Assembly: GCA_963693365.1 (NCBI GenBank)
Contig: CAVNZM010000002.1
Coordinates: forward strand, 11,532,001-11,596,000
DNA from: Amoebidium appalachense
Lineage: Eukaryota; Ichthyosporea
Reading direction: 5' to 3'
Length of the DNA stretch: 64,000 bases
Made by a program: the position numbers and the translations under genes. Below, piece by piece: positions 1-13,045 of the stretch (positions are counted from its first letter, which is position 1; every line of letters starts with the position of its first letter). Below the pieces are notes generated by a model, which was given only the letters and a program-made list of their open reading frames with translations, was not told where the DNA came from and ran no database searches.

Positions 1-825
1 CCCCACTTAATAACCACACAATTCTCCTCCCCCCCCTTTCTCTTCCCACTTATGTGCGAGAACAATCCCACCGAATCTCCTGACCACACATGGTTTTCGA
101 TGTTTTTAGCACACTCTCCTTCCCAGGTGTGAGAAACCCATGCCCCCCGCTCCCCACCCTCCCCCTCCCCCTCCGCTGCCGCCTTTGTGTGAAAATTATC
201 CCTGCTCGCCTCCCCCACTACCCTTCCCCCTGTAAGAATCCCCCCCCCCCCCCCCCCCCCCCCCCCCCACGTAATAAGTGAACATTCTAGGACCCGCCTC
301 ATCATAAGTAACGTGAAGCTACATTCCTCCATGTGTGAAGTTGTTCTCACATACCCCCGCCCAGCAAAATATATATTTATATATTAACCGCTTCCACTCC
401 AAAACTCCTCCATCCCGCAACCATGAATAAAACCCCTCCTAATGCCCCGCCCCCCCCCCCTCCCCCCCCCCCCCCCCCCCCCCTCCCCCCCCCCCCCATC
501 CCCCCCCCTCCTCCCCCCCTCTCGTGTGTGCATGGGATCCCAATGTGCCCCCTCTCCCCCCTTTCCGCCCCCCGTCCCCAGCCCCTCCCCTTCCCCCCCC
601 CCCCTCCCCCCCCCAAAAAAGAAGACCCCCCCCCCCCCCCCCCCCCCAAAAGATCCAACCCCTGCTGGTGAAGGCGTGGAATCAACGTCACATCAGGCGT
701 GAAACCGCTTCAAAATCCTAAAAATGCTTCCCCCCGTCCCCCCCCCCCCCCCCCTGCCCGCCCGCCGCCGCCGCCGCACCTTCTCTACGACATAACGTAC
801 CACTGCAACACACGCAGATACTCAC
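1..825. other. Low-complexity C-rich tract, no exon seen
   Basis: Dominated by C runs (241-269, 451-485, 590-650, 730-755) broken by T and A. Given the orientation of the exon at 826-982, this should be SLY1 intron sequence. I found no further conserved SLY1 segment here. Confidence 0.5.
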
Positions 826-982
826 AGATGGAGGGTGACACCAAGCTCTCTCAGCTCTGTGACTGTGAGGATGGGCGAGATGATGTCCTGGCCCATGCGA
901 TCATAGACGAGGATTTTCCACACCGGTTCCGTGTTGCCTTTTTTGGCAGGTGCATTGAGGTTGAGCATGGTGCGCAGGGCCT
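826..982 (-). CDS. SLY1/SCFD1 SM-family protein, single N-terminal exon
   Basis: SLY1 is a Sec1/Munc18-family protein that binds syntaxin-5-type SNAREs and supports ER-Golgi vesicle fusion. Translating the minus strand between an acceptor (ttgcag, ending at 983) and a donor (gtgagt, starting at 825) gives about 51 residues. They include EPVWKILVYDRMGQDIISP and TELRELGVTLHL. This is the conserved segment near the N-terminus of SLY1, just after the short helix seen here as ALRTMLNLN. The exon enters in phase 1 and leaves in phase 2, so it is a true internal exon. The first exon with the start Met should lie at higher coordinates, but I could not identify it; the rest runs off the left edge. SLY1 is a better match than Sec1, Vps45 or Vps33 because of the VWK-x-LVYD-x-x-GQDI pattern. 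Confidence 0.88.
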
Positions 983-1229
983 CTGCAAGGAGGCAGGTGT
1001 CAACGGCATGGATAAAAGAGTATGGTCGCCGTATACCAACACAGTGGTTTCTAGTGTAGTCCCTTGTATCCTCGTATCAAATACCCTAGTTATCAAAAGA
1101 AAGAGACTAAGCAGAGGGTATACAGGAACACAGGTGCGTAGGGACGTGCCGATAGAAGCACAGACGTGGGCAATTGCAGCGATGCACATATGCCCCTGCC
1201 CTCCCTTCCCCACCCACCCCCCCTCCCAT

Positions 1230-1329
<100 letters not shown>

Positions 1330-2772
1330 GCACACACAGGGGCACATGCATGCAAGATCGCACACACGCACGCACGCACGCACGCACGCACGCACGGGCG
1401 AATGCTTGCAAGAGCGCACGCACGTACGCGCACGCACGGACAGAGGGAAGCAAGCTTTCATGCTTGCACAGCACATACATACACACAGATGCGTTAGCGT
1501 GTGTGTGCCAATGTGTGTGTATGCTTGGATTTCTAGCATAGCCTCTGCATGTTTCCAGAAATCAGCATGCACTTCTCAAATCTAAGGCCCTGAATACAGG
1601 TAACTAACTATATCGTGTGCATCGATTCACCAGAAACACTTGCGTTGGTTTTGGTGCGCTTGTACAAGTTTGGATCCCTGCTTCAATTGAGATGTTGCGA
1701 AGGGAAAAAGTCTATAAGGCAACCAAAAGTAGGTGTCTAGGTACAGCCAGAAGCTAAATGGTAACTGAACAAAAAGCCATGGAAAGTAAAAAGAATGAGC
1801 GAAACGCTGTCTGAAAAAACAAACAGCAGTAAGCAGGGAGGTAGAGATGGGGGCTCTCACAAAGAAGGGGGAAGGTTGAGGGAGGGGTTGGGGGGTCACC
1901 TTTTTGCTTGTCCCTAAGGGCAGTCATTTTGAAGCAACTTAACTAACTTGTCTAGGTGTTCTTCTCTTCAGTTTTACTTCCTGTATATTTTAACTGAACA
2001 AGTTAGATTGGGGACTCGCCCATAAGATTCATGAACACTTAGCTAATTCTTGCCGGGTGACTGTGAGACTTCGTGAGCTTTTCACTTTTTGAAGTGCGTA
2101 GCCAAGGGCAGATTTGAAAAACCAATTGGGCGTACAAACAATTCAATGGGTTCTCCCGCAAAAATCTATTTTTATCTGCCGATGTCGCCAGGATGGAATG
2201 CGGGCAACGATCGATCGAGGGATGGAATCCGCCCGCATTTCCTTTGTCGCCCGCAAAAAATGTTTGTTGTTCTTTCGCTCTGTAAAAAGTACCATAGCGC
2301 AACTATCCTCAGTACCACAGCAATGTGTATTTCTGTTCCTTGGCGCTGACAGAAAATGAAGCCTAGCCACATATGGCAAGCGCAGAGGGGCTGGCCAGTT
2401 TCGATAATAAGAGCTCAGTTGTAGTTTCGAGCGGGTGCCAGCTGTGTGGTTTGCCACTCAAAGTCAGTGACTCAGACCAACCATACGCCTGAGGTACTTA
2501 CTCCATAACGTTGTATAACAAAGCTTTTGCCCATCAAATTGCCAACGGTGCTACTCTTTACATGTGACACACTGTACCGAGAATGCTTTGCGCGCTGCTT
2601 GCCAGCCAGCTCCAGCCTTTCAATTGGGTGTGCTGAATACGAAGGCACACGGAGTAAAACATGACAGTGGCAGGGCACCAGCATTATTTTGAAGCTGACA
2701 ATCAGCTCACCCCCGCGTCCGGTTTTGTCGGGTTGGGGTGAGAGTTTTTTTTTCTTTTTTTTTTTTTTTTTT

Positions 2773-2813
<41 letters not shown>

Positions 2814-2840
2814 CGGCCGTAGTGTGTGACGGTGTGCCAC

Positions 2841-2841
<1 letters not shown>

Positions 2842-2931
<90 letters not shown>

Positions 2932-2953
2932 TACGTGTGTATGTGTGTGTTCT
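2842..2953 (+). repeat. (GT)n microsatellite
   Basis: GT repeat with a few TACG interruptions, directly downstream of the T-run/G-run block at 2747-2812. Confidence 0.9.
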
Positions 2954-3744
2954 GCTGGGGTGGGAGGGAGGGGGGCAGTGGGTCAGTGAGGAGGGACCGG
3001 GGGGAGAGGGGGAGGGAGAGAGAGAGAGTGTGTGTGTGCTCGTGTGAGGAGGGGGTGAGGGGAGTTAGGCCCTGGATTGAGGGAGGCTAAGAAACTGAAA
3101 TATGAAATAAGGGAGTTCGGAAAAAAGGAGGGGGGGCTGGAAAGGGGGGAGGGGGGGGGGGGGGAGTGGCAGTGCTAGGCAGTGGGTTGGTGAGGGAGGG
3201 AGGGAGGGGGGGGGATGTGTGGGTGTGGGGGGGGTGGGGGGGTGCACGGGGCAAGCTGATCAATAAAACATGCCACTAGTATAAGGAATCATTCTTATCA
3301 GTGAGCCCGGGCTGGGAGTATCGTTGGGGGGAGAATGGAGGGAGGGGGGTGGTAATACGTATTCATGATATGTGAGTGGATGGGCATTTTGTGTGGATGT
3401 GGGGGGCGGGGGTGAGGGACAGGGGAGGAGGGTCACAGTATGGCAAGTTGAACGATTGCAGGGCCACCCACATGGGTTTAGAAACCAGGAGGGGGGGAGG
3501 GAGGGAGGAAGGAGGGACGTTAACACAAGTTGCAGGGACGGGGGAGGGGATTGGGTGCGGATTGCGAATGGGCCGGGTGAATGGGTGAGTCATGGGGAGA
3601 AGGGGAAGGGGCTGGGGGTTAAGTTGAAGAGAAAGCCTTTGAGGGCACAAAAATTTTCAAAATTCTTTCTTGCCTTTTTTTTTTTTTTTTTTTTTTTTGA
3701 GGGGGGAGGAGGTAGGGGGTGAGGGAGGGGGGAGGAAGGGGAGT

Positions 3745-3785
<41 letters not shown>

Positions 3786-4138
3786 GTGATTTGCAAATGG
3801 ATGGTGGTGGGCCACAGGGAGAAAGGGAAGGGGGAGGGGGGGCCGGGGGGGGGGGGCTGCTGAAAAACGAAAGATTGCACCCGAGGGAGCTTAAGGCCCT
3901 GGGGACCAGGTGCTGGTGGGTGTATGTGTGTGGGGGGGGGGGGGGGGGAGGGGAGGGGGGAGGGGGTTAGAAGTGGAGGGAGGAAGCTTCTAAATTAGCA
4001 CATGGGTCACGGTGGGGGGGGGGGGGGGGGGTGGGGGGGAGGGGGGTGGGGGGTGGGGGGGAGGTACTTTATATGATACACATAATCATGTACACGGCCT
4101 CCTTTGCGCGACCTACATGTATAGAACGGGGAAGGGAG

Positions 4139-4173
<35 letters not shown>

Positions 4174-4791
4174 TGGGAGGGTGAGTGGCTGCAGGCCCAT
4201 AATTGAGAAAACGAAACGATAAGTAAGTATTAAAGTCCCTGGGAACCTCGTGATGTGGAGGCCCGGAAGAGGCTGGGGGAGGGGGGGGGGGATCCTTTTT
4301 CATTTGATTAAGTTCCTCTTCATCCCCAAGTAACCTGCCCGGGGGTCGGGAGGGGGGGGGGGGGGAGGGGGGAGGGGGGAATCATGAGCGTTAATCCACT
4401 ACTAAGTTACCGTTTTCCTGAAATGACCCAGGTGAAAAGAGCTGTTGGAAAGTCACTGTGCATTAGTTTGCTAATATAAATTTTGTGCGTATATTGGATA
4501 CATGGTAAAGGCTATTGCTATTCCAATATATGTGCCTTAATGAGCTGGCTTGTCTCGAAAGAACTGTCTGCCGAGAACTGTCAGCCAGGTCAATTTCCGG
4601 ATCATGCGGGGTTTGCCTTTTGGCACATGTACATAAACAATGCTGGCCAGCTTTGGGAATCAATTGCTACCTCCCGGGCTCCCACTTGCAACAGCATGTA
4701 TCAAGCATGTTTACATAGCCAATAAAAAAGTTAAGTCGCAACCTGCCCTGGTTAATATATTGGAAATGAATGACCGCGTACCACTACTAAG

Positions 4792-5993
4792 TGGTGCAAG
4801 GCAAACCTTATGATCCTTAACACAGACAATTGTGGTGTTCTTGTACCTGATATAGCTAACAATTGACAGTCGGAATTGCAAAGTGTGCTACTTTTTCGAC
4901 AAATGCTTCCTTTCGATTGGCCGGTCTTCCTATTCCTGTTCAGAGCACCTATGACTATTTGGGTATTCCTTTTACTGCACGGGGTATTGATTTCCGCAAG
5001 CTCCTCACGGCACGGATCGCTCGTGCGAAGGGTAAGCTTCACATCGTGTCAAATATGTTTCAACGGGAGTCTGTGATCCATCCTGCGAACCTTCTTCTTT
5101 ACTATAAAAAATTTTTACGGCCGACTTTCGAATATGGACTTCCGCTATTGGCCTGCGCCCCACCTCGCGAGGCGGCCGTGGCGCTGAAAGAGTTCGACGA
5201 TTTTCAGGGTACTGCGCTCCGCACTTTGTTTCGTACTCGGTTTGTGCCTCCCTTAATCAGTATGTTTGGATTGTCGTCTGCTGTTTGTCGTATGGAGGAA
5301 TTGTCTCTTCGTTTTTGTTTTCATTTAGTTAGGATACCTGATGGTCACCCTCTTTATGCTTTCTTTCCCCCCCCTCCCTCCATCCCTCTTCCCCCCCGAT
5401 TCACCAACGCTACTTCTGAATGTCCTCAGCCTACCCTCTTTCACCCTGATTCTTCCTCTCGCTATCTCACTCCCTCTTTCTTTTCTCTTCCTGTTTTTTC
5501 TGCCTTTTCGCGTTATTACCATACGCAGTATAAGTTTCTTTCTCGTTCTGATAGCGAAATCAAAGGTAACACTCAGTCGGCATGTGTTATGTTCCTTAGG
5601 CAACACCGTACTGATCATTATCGCCTTTTGGGAGCTTTGGCAGGATACATTTCTCCTGCTGTACGTATGGATACCACCCTAGTAGATACGTCTGTATGGT
5701 GCTCTGATGTTGATATTGCCTGGGAAGTTGTGCAGTGGCGCTGTAATTCTTGTTTTCATCGCCGCTGGTGCCACTTTTGTGCTGAACTTTTTAATCGTAA
5801 GCATGTTGATAGGTGTGAGTTTTTATGTCGCGTTTTACCTCTTTCCCTACGGGTGTCTGCTACACTAGCTGGCAATGTGAACACTTTAGACTTTTTGTTG
5901 AATTCTGTTGGTCGTCACATTGAGTATTTATATGATTTTCACACAGTGTTCAGGTATCTCAGTATGCACTTGTTACTGGATATTAACTCGTGA
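4792..5993 (+). mobile_element. Non-LTR retrotransposon (LINE) fragment, copy 1: 3' part of reverse transcriptase
   Basis: A frame of 376 codons (4863-5993) carries the end of the RT palm and the thumb of a LINE: YDYLGIPFTARGIDF, then a basic helix, then LRPTFEYGLPLLA. Near its C-terminus is a Cys/His cluster, CHFCAELFNRKHVDRC (C-x2-C-x7-H-x3-C), like the zinc motif downstream of RT in many LINEs, and then NTLDFLLNSVG. A short upstream piece in another frame (from 4792, WCKANLMILN) fits the segment just before this region, so a frameshift lies near 4862. The catalytic FADD block and any endonuclease are missing. I read this as a 5'-truncated, dead or decaying copy. Confidence 0.75.
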
Positions 5994-6084
5994 AGTTTTT
6001 ATTGTCTTCTCAGTATGCCGTGCATACTTGCATATGTTTCCGTCGAATAAATCCAGTCAAAAGAAAAAGAATTTACATACATTT

Positions 6085-7206
6085 ACATTATCATCCTGTA
6101 CCTATAGTGCCAGAATACAAAGTATCTTGGTGTTCCGGTTAATTCTGTTAGTGTTATGTTTTCCCATATGGTCGAAAAGAGGGTAAAGTTGGCTCGTAAG
6201 CGGTTAGCTTTCTTCTCGGCTAATATTTTTAAAGACACACCCCTCCATCCTTCTATTAGACTTACATTTATTCGCCCTTTTGTCTTCCCGGCATGTGAAT
6301 ATGGTTTACCCCTTCTCGCCGCTTGGATCAAGAAAGAGAGAACTAGAGCGCTTAAACCCTTGGCAAATTTCCTTGAAGCAGAAGTTGCCTCCTTTTTATC
6401 TAACAACTGTTGTAAACCTGGGCCTGTAACGCTCTCGATATATGGTCTGGTCCCAGTAGCTGCTAGAGTATCCCACCTCGCGCTGAAATTCAATAAGCAC
6501 ATAAGCCGCTTAAAGAAGTGGCCCTCCCACCCTCTCTTCGCTATCCGACCTGTCCCCTCCTCACCTCTCCCCTCTTTCCTTCCCTCTCTCTCCCCTTCTC
6601 CCCCGGGCACAAATACAAATAAACCCCGCAAAAGTGTGCGTGTGACTTTGGACTGCCACTTACTTATTAGACATGTACACAATCACAAGATAATTACGCA
6701 ATATAACAAATGGAAAAAGATACCACACGACACCAGATCCGATGAAAGCATACACCTTGAAAAACTAAGCCTTATGTCTCGTTTTATATATAATGACCGC
6801 CTTAACCATATTGCCAAATATGGCACTCGCAAATGTGTAACACCTAAATACATATTACCTTCCTGTAGCCTTTGATCCTTCTCTAGCTGATGGTATTGTT
6901 GATCACATACCACGCTTTTACATTACGTGCTATACAGTGGAGATCTAATAAGTATAAGGTGGCATCGTTTGCATGCCCAAACAACACACACACGCACACC
7001 AGTTTAAACGGCCATGTATCGCCAAATGTAGTTTGATAGACCACATAATACCGCAACACACACACGTCACATTCACAACAGACACCCAGAAAGATAGCCT
7101 ACCTGAAAATTACAACATCCTTGATTTTATACTAAACACGCGTAACTACGACCTGTTTATTAGATGTATTGATTGGCTTGAGAAACACTTCATTACAAAA
7201 TTCTAG
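6085..7206 (+). mobile_element. Non-LTR retrotransposon fragment, copy 2, head to tail with copy 1
   Basis: Encodes KYLGVPVN, then a basic segment, then PACEYGLPLLA, parallel to copy 1 but clearly diverged. The main frame runs from the YLGV block to 6875. After a break, a second frame (6973-7206) ends in NILDFILNTRNYDLFIRCID, which matches the C-terminal NTLDFLLNS block of copy 1. The Cys/His cluster of copy 1 is not recognisable here. The copy begins close to where copy 1 ends and is followed by (AC)n and a 30-base A run (7327-7357), which could be its tail. Frame breaks mean it is not functional. Confidence 0.68.
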
Positions 7207-7213
7207 CGCGCAC

Positions 7214-7214
<1 letters not shown>

Positions 7215-7294
<80 letters not shown>

Positions 7295-7326
7295 CCAGCT
7301 GATACCGAGTGTCCTAGGGGAGCCCG

Positions 7327-7357
<31 letters not shown>
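7215..7357 (+). repeat. (AC)n microsatellite followed by poly-A
   Basis: About 39 AC units (7215-7293), a 33-bp unique spacer, then an uninterrupted A run (7327-7357). It may be the tail of the adjacent LINE copy. Confidence 0.85.
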
Positions 7358-7358
<1 letters not shown>

Positions 7359-7744
7359 GGGGAACCCCAACTAATTGATTTCTCTTAGTCTTTATGGTGT
7401 CTCGTAAAGAAAGTAAACCCTTATATATAATCATCCGTGACCCGACATCTATGTACGTGATCATGATACACCGCTGAGGGGATAATACGAGCAAAAACTC
7501 CCCATACCTGAGACTGGTCTCTCTTTGCCTCGAGTAAACAGCGTAAACCCCTATTGTATAACCGTTCTCAGACGTAATTCCGTGTGCTAGAATTGCAAGA
7601 GCTTTGAAGTTCACAATTTTTACTTGATTCTGTTTGTTTGCTTACATATATGTGTTCACTTCTCAATTGTGAATGCATCTCTCTCTCTCTCTCCCTTCGT
7701 GCCTTCTCTTTGTGTGCGTCTCTCTCCCTCGTGCCCGCCTCCCC

Positions 7745-7796
<52 letters not shown>

Positions 7797-8453
7797 TCTC
7801 CCCGTTCTCCGAGGGCCTCTCTCTCTCCCCTGTGTGCACAGCCTCTGTAGAGATATATCTTTGTATGTACTCCATGGGCCCCCTGGCCTGATTGGATGTG
7901 CTGTGCTGTATAACAATATGTGACTTAGTTACCGGGAGTATCACTGACTCACTGACTCGCGTTAGTGACAGTAACTGCTATACAGATATGATAATTATTA
8001 TAATTGCACAGCTAATCAAAGTAGTCACCGAGTTTGTCCAAATGCAGTTTATTCGTGTGTTGCCGTTGTGTTTGGACAGTCGACCATTGCTCGATCATAG
8101 GTATAAAACTGATTACGTAACAGCAAAGTTGCCCCTGCACCAGATGATGCTATTTTTAGCAACGCATCGATCATTGTTTGTGCGCCCAATCAAAACAACC
8201 CATTCAGATCGATTACGCAAGCACGGGGCCAATTGCAAGGCCGGCGGAGCTTGGAACATTTGAAAAACATTGAAAAAAAAGTGAAAAACTGATCTTTTTA
8301 CTTTTTGACAATGGACAGATGGAGCCTCATCCGTGTTTCATTTATGCCGTTATGTTTACTCAGAACCCTGACAAATATTATGCAGCCTCATTATTATTTG
8401 CAGCCCATGCATCTACCAAGCCATGCAAGTAGCACATGTAAACCCAGATCTAG
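7358..8453. other. Intergenic, no supported gene
   Basis: Holds a long C run (7749-7793) flanked by CT-rich sequence. The rest (7950-8450) is AT-balanced and shows no recognisable coding segment or splice-bounded frame. Confidence 0.45.
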
Positions 8454-8672
8454 TTAGAAGGCAGAACATTCCGAGCAATTGTCTAGACAGGTATGAAGCA
8501 TCCAGCGGGTCTCAGAGATCTCACTCTCGCTGAACTCCACCAGGATTCGACGATGTTGCGAGAAGCTTTCGGATGGCGGATGATCGAACGGTTGCAAGAG
8601 GTGGCTGGGCGTTGAGCATACGTTGCATACCTTAAGACACACTTGCAAGTAGGGGAGTGCTTGTTGAGCCAT
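8454..8672 (-). CDS. Hypothetical 72-codon ORF or first exon
   Basis: An intact frame starting MAQQALPYLQVCLK with no family I recognise. A good donor (AAG before gtatgc, near 8627) follows codon 14, so it could instead be an exon that splices away there. An acceptor-like cag sits just upstream on the minus strand. Nothing in the context supports a function. It may be chance in a locally repeat-free stretch. Confidence 0.18.
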   Translation of the reverse strand: MAQQALPYLQVCLKVCNVCSTPSHLLQPFDHPPSESFSQHRRILVEFSESEISETRWMLHTCLDNCSECSAF

Positions 8673-8745
8673 GATAGGCCACAGTACGAAGTTTTCTGTG
8701 GTAGTATTGGTGTTGTCGGACGGATATGCAGCAGACTACTTTCAG
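8671..8745 (+). CDS. Candidate 25-codon first exon, unknown
   Basis: A plus-strand frame starting MIGHSTKFSVVVLVLSDGYA ends at a strong donor, CAG before gtgaga (8746). No matching downstream exon was found: the nearest acceptor (ag before CAAGTG, about 8997) brings an immediate stop. Its ATG overlaps, on the opposite strand, the ATG of the minus ORF at 8672. Unrecognised. Confidence 0.18.
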
Positions 8746-10200
8746 GTGAGAATCCTTTGGCCCGGCTTAGAACTTGCTGCTGGGAAGGGGGGTTGGGGGG
8801 GAGGGGAGGAGGGGGAGACGAGAGTGAGGGGAACGAACGAAAAGGGATGGGGATACGGAGAGCGAAGGATGGGTGTGGGTGTGGCTGTTGGAGCGGGTGG
8901 CGGTTGGATGGTTAAAAGAGGGAGATGTGTGGGGAGAGGGAGAGGTGGGGGGGCTGGAATAGAGGGGTTAGGTGCATATGTAAGTCTTTCTCCAGCAAGT
9001 GTAGCCTGAAATATACATATGGCCGTGCAAGGGTGAGAATGATTTTTTTTTGAAGGGGGGGGGGGGGGGGGGAGCAGGCTGTCTCTATGATGTGAGAACT
9101 CTGCTGCCCCGTATGTTTTTTTCACAATCTAGTGAAGTCATTTTTTCCTCCTTCTTGTGGTGTGTGTTCACGGGAGAAGGGGGGGCTGCTTGCCCTGAGG
9201 TTTGTGGTGCGAGGTGGTGTGTTCTGTTTTGAATGTTCTGTGCAAGGTTGGAAGTAAAGCGAGTCTTTCCATTTTTTTTTATTTTTTTTTTTTGTTTTGT
9301 TTTATTTGGTTTTTTGGAAGTGTGGGGATGTCTAAGAGGACGAAGGGAGAGCAGGCAAGGCACGGCGGGGAAAGGGGAAGGGGTATAGGGCAGGAGTATG
9401 GTTGCTGTGATGCTTTATGGTGTGGAATACACGTGATTTCTGTGGGTTTAGGAAGGAAGCAGTGTCGGGCTTCCAATTTTATTTTATTTTCCAAACCTTT
9501 TTTTTGGTTTTGCGCGGAAGGTTTTTGGGGCACTCACGGAAGGGGGGGGGGGGGGGGGGGGGGCGGGGGGGGGTAGCCGGTTAAGTCACAGGGAAAGGAA
9601 GGAGGGAGGGAAGGCACAAGGATAGGTCCATAGGCCCTATTGATTCGAGCACAGAGGGAGCCCCAAACGATGGTATGGCCACTGGCTGGCTGCATTAGAA
9701 AGAAATAAAACATAAACCAAGTGTGTTCACTGCCATGGTTGAACCCATCTTAGACTTGAAAACGTAGAAACCCGTCCCCCTCCCCCCCCCCCCCCCCCCC
9801 CCCCCCCCCGCCCAACACCCCTTACCCCCCCCCCCCCCCCACCCCCTGCCCCCCCTTCCCCCCTCAAAAAAAGAAAAAAGAAAAAAAAAAGAAAAAAAAA
9901 AAAGAAGAAGAAGAAGAAGAAGAAGATAAATACATATAGGAAATGAAATGGAAGGTAAAAAAAAGAGATAGGTAGAGCCGGGGGGAGGGGGGGGGGGGGG
10001 GGGGGGGGGGAAGGGGAAGGGGGAGGAGGGAGGGAGGAGGGGGGGGGGGGGGGGGGAGGGGGGGCACCGTTTTGAATGAGATTTGTTTCATTCACCCGTA
10101 ATTACGCATACACATCCTCGTTGGGTACACCATGTCACTGACACGGGTACCCACACAAACACATGCACGCACGCGCGGGCGCACGCGCGCGCACGCGATT

Positions 10201-10248
<48 letters not shown>

Positions 10249-10358
10249 ACACACACACATGCACAGGCTCAGTGACACCCATACCGCTATTGCACTGCTT
10301 ATTTCTCCCCCCCCCCCCCCCCCCTCCCCCCCCCTCTCCGCCCCCCCCCCCCTCCCCC

Positions 10359-10393
<35 letters not shown>

Positions 10394-11054
10394 GGCACTG
10401 AGCCCATCTTGTCCGTCCTGCCGGGCACATCCCACTGGCCTCCCTTTGTCATGACAGCCTCGATATTGTCAAATACCCGTCAGAAGGCTAAAGATACAGT
10501 TTGAAATCCATGTCTCTCTGTTTCGGCTTGTTTTTAACGTTCCTTTCATCCGAATCTTTACTCCTTTCCACCCCTCCTTCCCCCCCCCTCCCCCCCACCC
10601 ATCTGTCCGCCCTGCTCTTGCTCAATTAATATTGACCCACGACCGACCATCCCTTTCTCCCTACCGCCTTTGAGCAGTGCCCTACCATGCCTTCCCCCCT
10701 CCCCTGCCCAACCAAATACACATGCACACACACACGTCACACACACACACACACACGCATGCACACACACGCACACGCACACACACATCACAGTACCACC
10801 CCGTGACCGTTAAAGGAGTTCCATAATCCACCCCGAGGCTCCTGAAAACGTGAAGGGGACTCCCTTGCCTAGGATACGCCGTAAAATGCACACCGTGCAC
10901 CATGCCATGCGCACACACGACCATTGTTGCACAAAAAAAAAAAATAACCACGGTCATTGGCAAACACGCCCGCACAACATTATTGCAATTACACACCGTG
11001 GCCCACCATTCACATACATGCTGGCGGGCGGGGGAAGGGGGGGAAGGGGCGGGG

Positions 11055-11092
<38 letters not shown>

Positions 11093-12877
11093 AGGGGGGA
11101 AGGGTAAAGGGTCTTCAGATTATCTCCAGACCAGTTGTGCCTTGCTAATAAGTAGCCCACGACGACGAGAACCTAACACGCACACAGGCACACCGGCGCG
11201 CGGAGACGACGGGGGAAGAGGGGGGAGGGGGGGCCCGGGGGTAGAATCTCTGGGATTGCAGGTAGGCCCTCATGCACACAGCCCGGCACCCATGCAGCTG
11301 GGCACCAGGCAGGGGGGGGGGGGGGGGGGGGGGGGGTTGGGATGGCATGAAAATGTTTGTGCTTACATATGTAGCACTTAAAAACTGAGGGGTCACTTGT
11401 CAAGTCTTTGATTTGTGCTCATACCCGAGCAAGTTGGTTGATTTACTGAAGGTGAACTTGAGGACTAGCCTCCAGAATCTTTTGACCGTGTATATGTGGG
11501 GGGGGGGGGGGGGGGGGGGCAAAGGAAGAGATAGCCATGCATGGTGATGATTGGGGGCCTGGGAACGCGTACGCGAGCGCCGAGGGGGGGGGGGGGGGGG
11601 GAAAGGGTTGGAGGGGAGGGGAAGGGGGGCGGGGGGGAAGTGAAGGGGGCAGAGGGGACATTGGTCATTGCTGGCATACTGGGATGGTTCATCATTTAAC
11701 TTACCATAAAGAACTGGGGGGAGGGGGGGGGGGGGGGGGAGGGGGGGGGGGGGGGGGGCTAAAGGAAGAGATAGCCATGCATGGTGATGATTGGGGGCCT
11801 GGGAACGCGTACGCGAGCCCGCGAGGGGGGGGGGGGGGGGGGGGGGAGGGTTGGAGGGGAGGGGAAGGGGGGCGGGGGGGAAGTGAAGGGGGCAGAGGGG
11901 ACATTGGAGTTGCTGGCATACTGGGATGGTTCATCATTTAACTTACCATGAAGAAGGGTTTTACATGTATATCTTGTTCGGTGGAAGTACTGTTGGCCTT
12001 GGTGCCGACAACTCATCACAGATCACCTACATGTCGTTAATAAACAGCACATTCCCCCCAAAAGGGGCACGCGCTACCATTTTTTAGGTTCAAGTGTTTA
12101 GGCTGTGGCATTTGTTAACGGTATGTATGTGGAGGGAAGGGGAAGGGGGGGGGGGGGGGGGGCGGGGCATGTTCGGGTGGGAGGTTTGTGCATGGAATGC
12201 TTAGCTACATAAATGCACCACAAACACACACAGCGAGACACACACAGACACACACACACACTCTCTCACTCTCCCTCTGTCGAACATCGTACACACATAC
12301 AGCTTCACAAGAGCGCACAAACATGCTACCGTTAACACACACGATCACACGCATACACACGCGCAGACACAAACACTGTGGCACATAAACCTTCTTACAC
12401 ACACCACACACACACACATCGTAACCGTTCGTACACAATTGCAAAAAAAAAATAAAAAGAAAAGAAAAAAAAAAAAACCACGTGTAAAAAAGTGCATACA
12501 CGCGTACCGTGCGGCCAAACGTCACAGTGTCGCGCTCACATCCAAACCCCGGTGACGGCGCCTATAACCACGCTGCAGCTTTGTACTCTTTTGATTTTCC
12601 TTTTAAGGCGGCCAGCCAGTGGCCCTTTATTTCTTACTCATTATATGCACTCTTGTTTTGGTTATCTTTAACAACCACCCAGACATGGATGCCATATGCA
12701 GCGGCCTTACCCAATCAAGACAAGACATTGGCCCGTTGGCAAATTCTTTTTTGTGAACTTGCACTTAACCCGGCTCTCTTTCTTCAATTGTGAGCTAATT
12801 TCTGAATGAGTTGCGCGCAAGATTACATATGCGTGAAGGGCAGGGGGGGGGGGGGGGGGGGGGGGGGGGGGTATTTT
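8746..12877. other. Repeat-rich intergenic stretch
   Basis: Alternating G-rich (8790-9070, 9540-9580, 11030-11100) and C-rich (9775-9870, 10305-10390) runs, AC tracts (10205-10262) and a 240-bp tandem duplication (separate entry). The unique part at 12500-12800 has an open plus frame of 94 codons with no recognisable domain. Confidence 0.5.
11521..11953 (+). repeat. 240-bp tandem duplication, two copies
   Basis: The sequence starting aaaggaagagatagccatgc at 11521 recurs at 11761. Both copies run through the same unique segment, a G run, and a shared end (ctggcatactgggatggttc). They differ mainly in G-run length and a few bases, so the duplication is recent or has been homogenised. Confidence 0.9.
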
Positions 12878-13045
12878 TTATACTCGCGGCTTTAGTATCA
12901 TAAGAACCGGATCCATGCACGAAGCAACAAACAACGCGGAGGTCAGCCTCCCGCTATTGTTCATAAGCAGTGAACCGGACGAAAACGGGCCGGACCTAGA
13001 AAACCCCTGCTTGGCTGCGTGAGCTGCCTCTCTTTTCTTCTCCAA
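12878..13045 (-). CDS. Candidate 3' terminal exon, unknown protein
   Basis: On the minus strand an acceptor-like site (gcgcaag, ending at 13046) opens a 55-codon frame to a TAA. It starts with a charged, helix-like LEKKREAAHAAKQG and ends LMILKPRV. I found no upstream partner exon and recognise no family. The case rests on composition and an acceptable 3' splice site only. Confidence 0.2.
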   Translation of the reverse strand: MEKKREAAHAAKQGFSRSGPFSSGSLLMNNSGRLTSALFVASCMDPVLMILKPRV

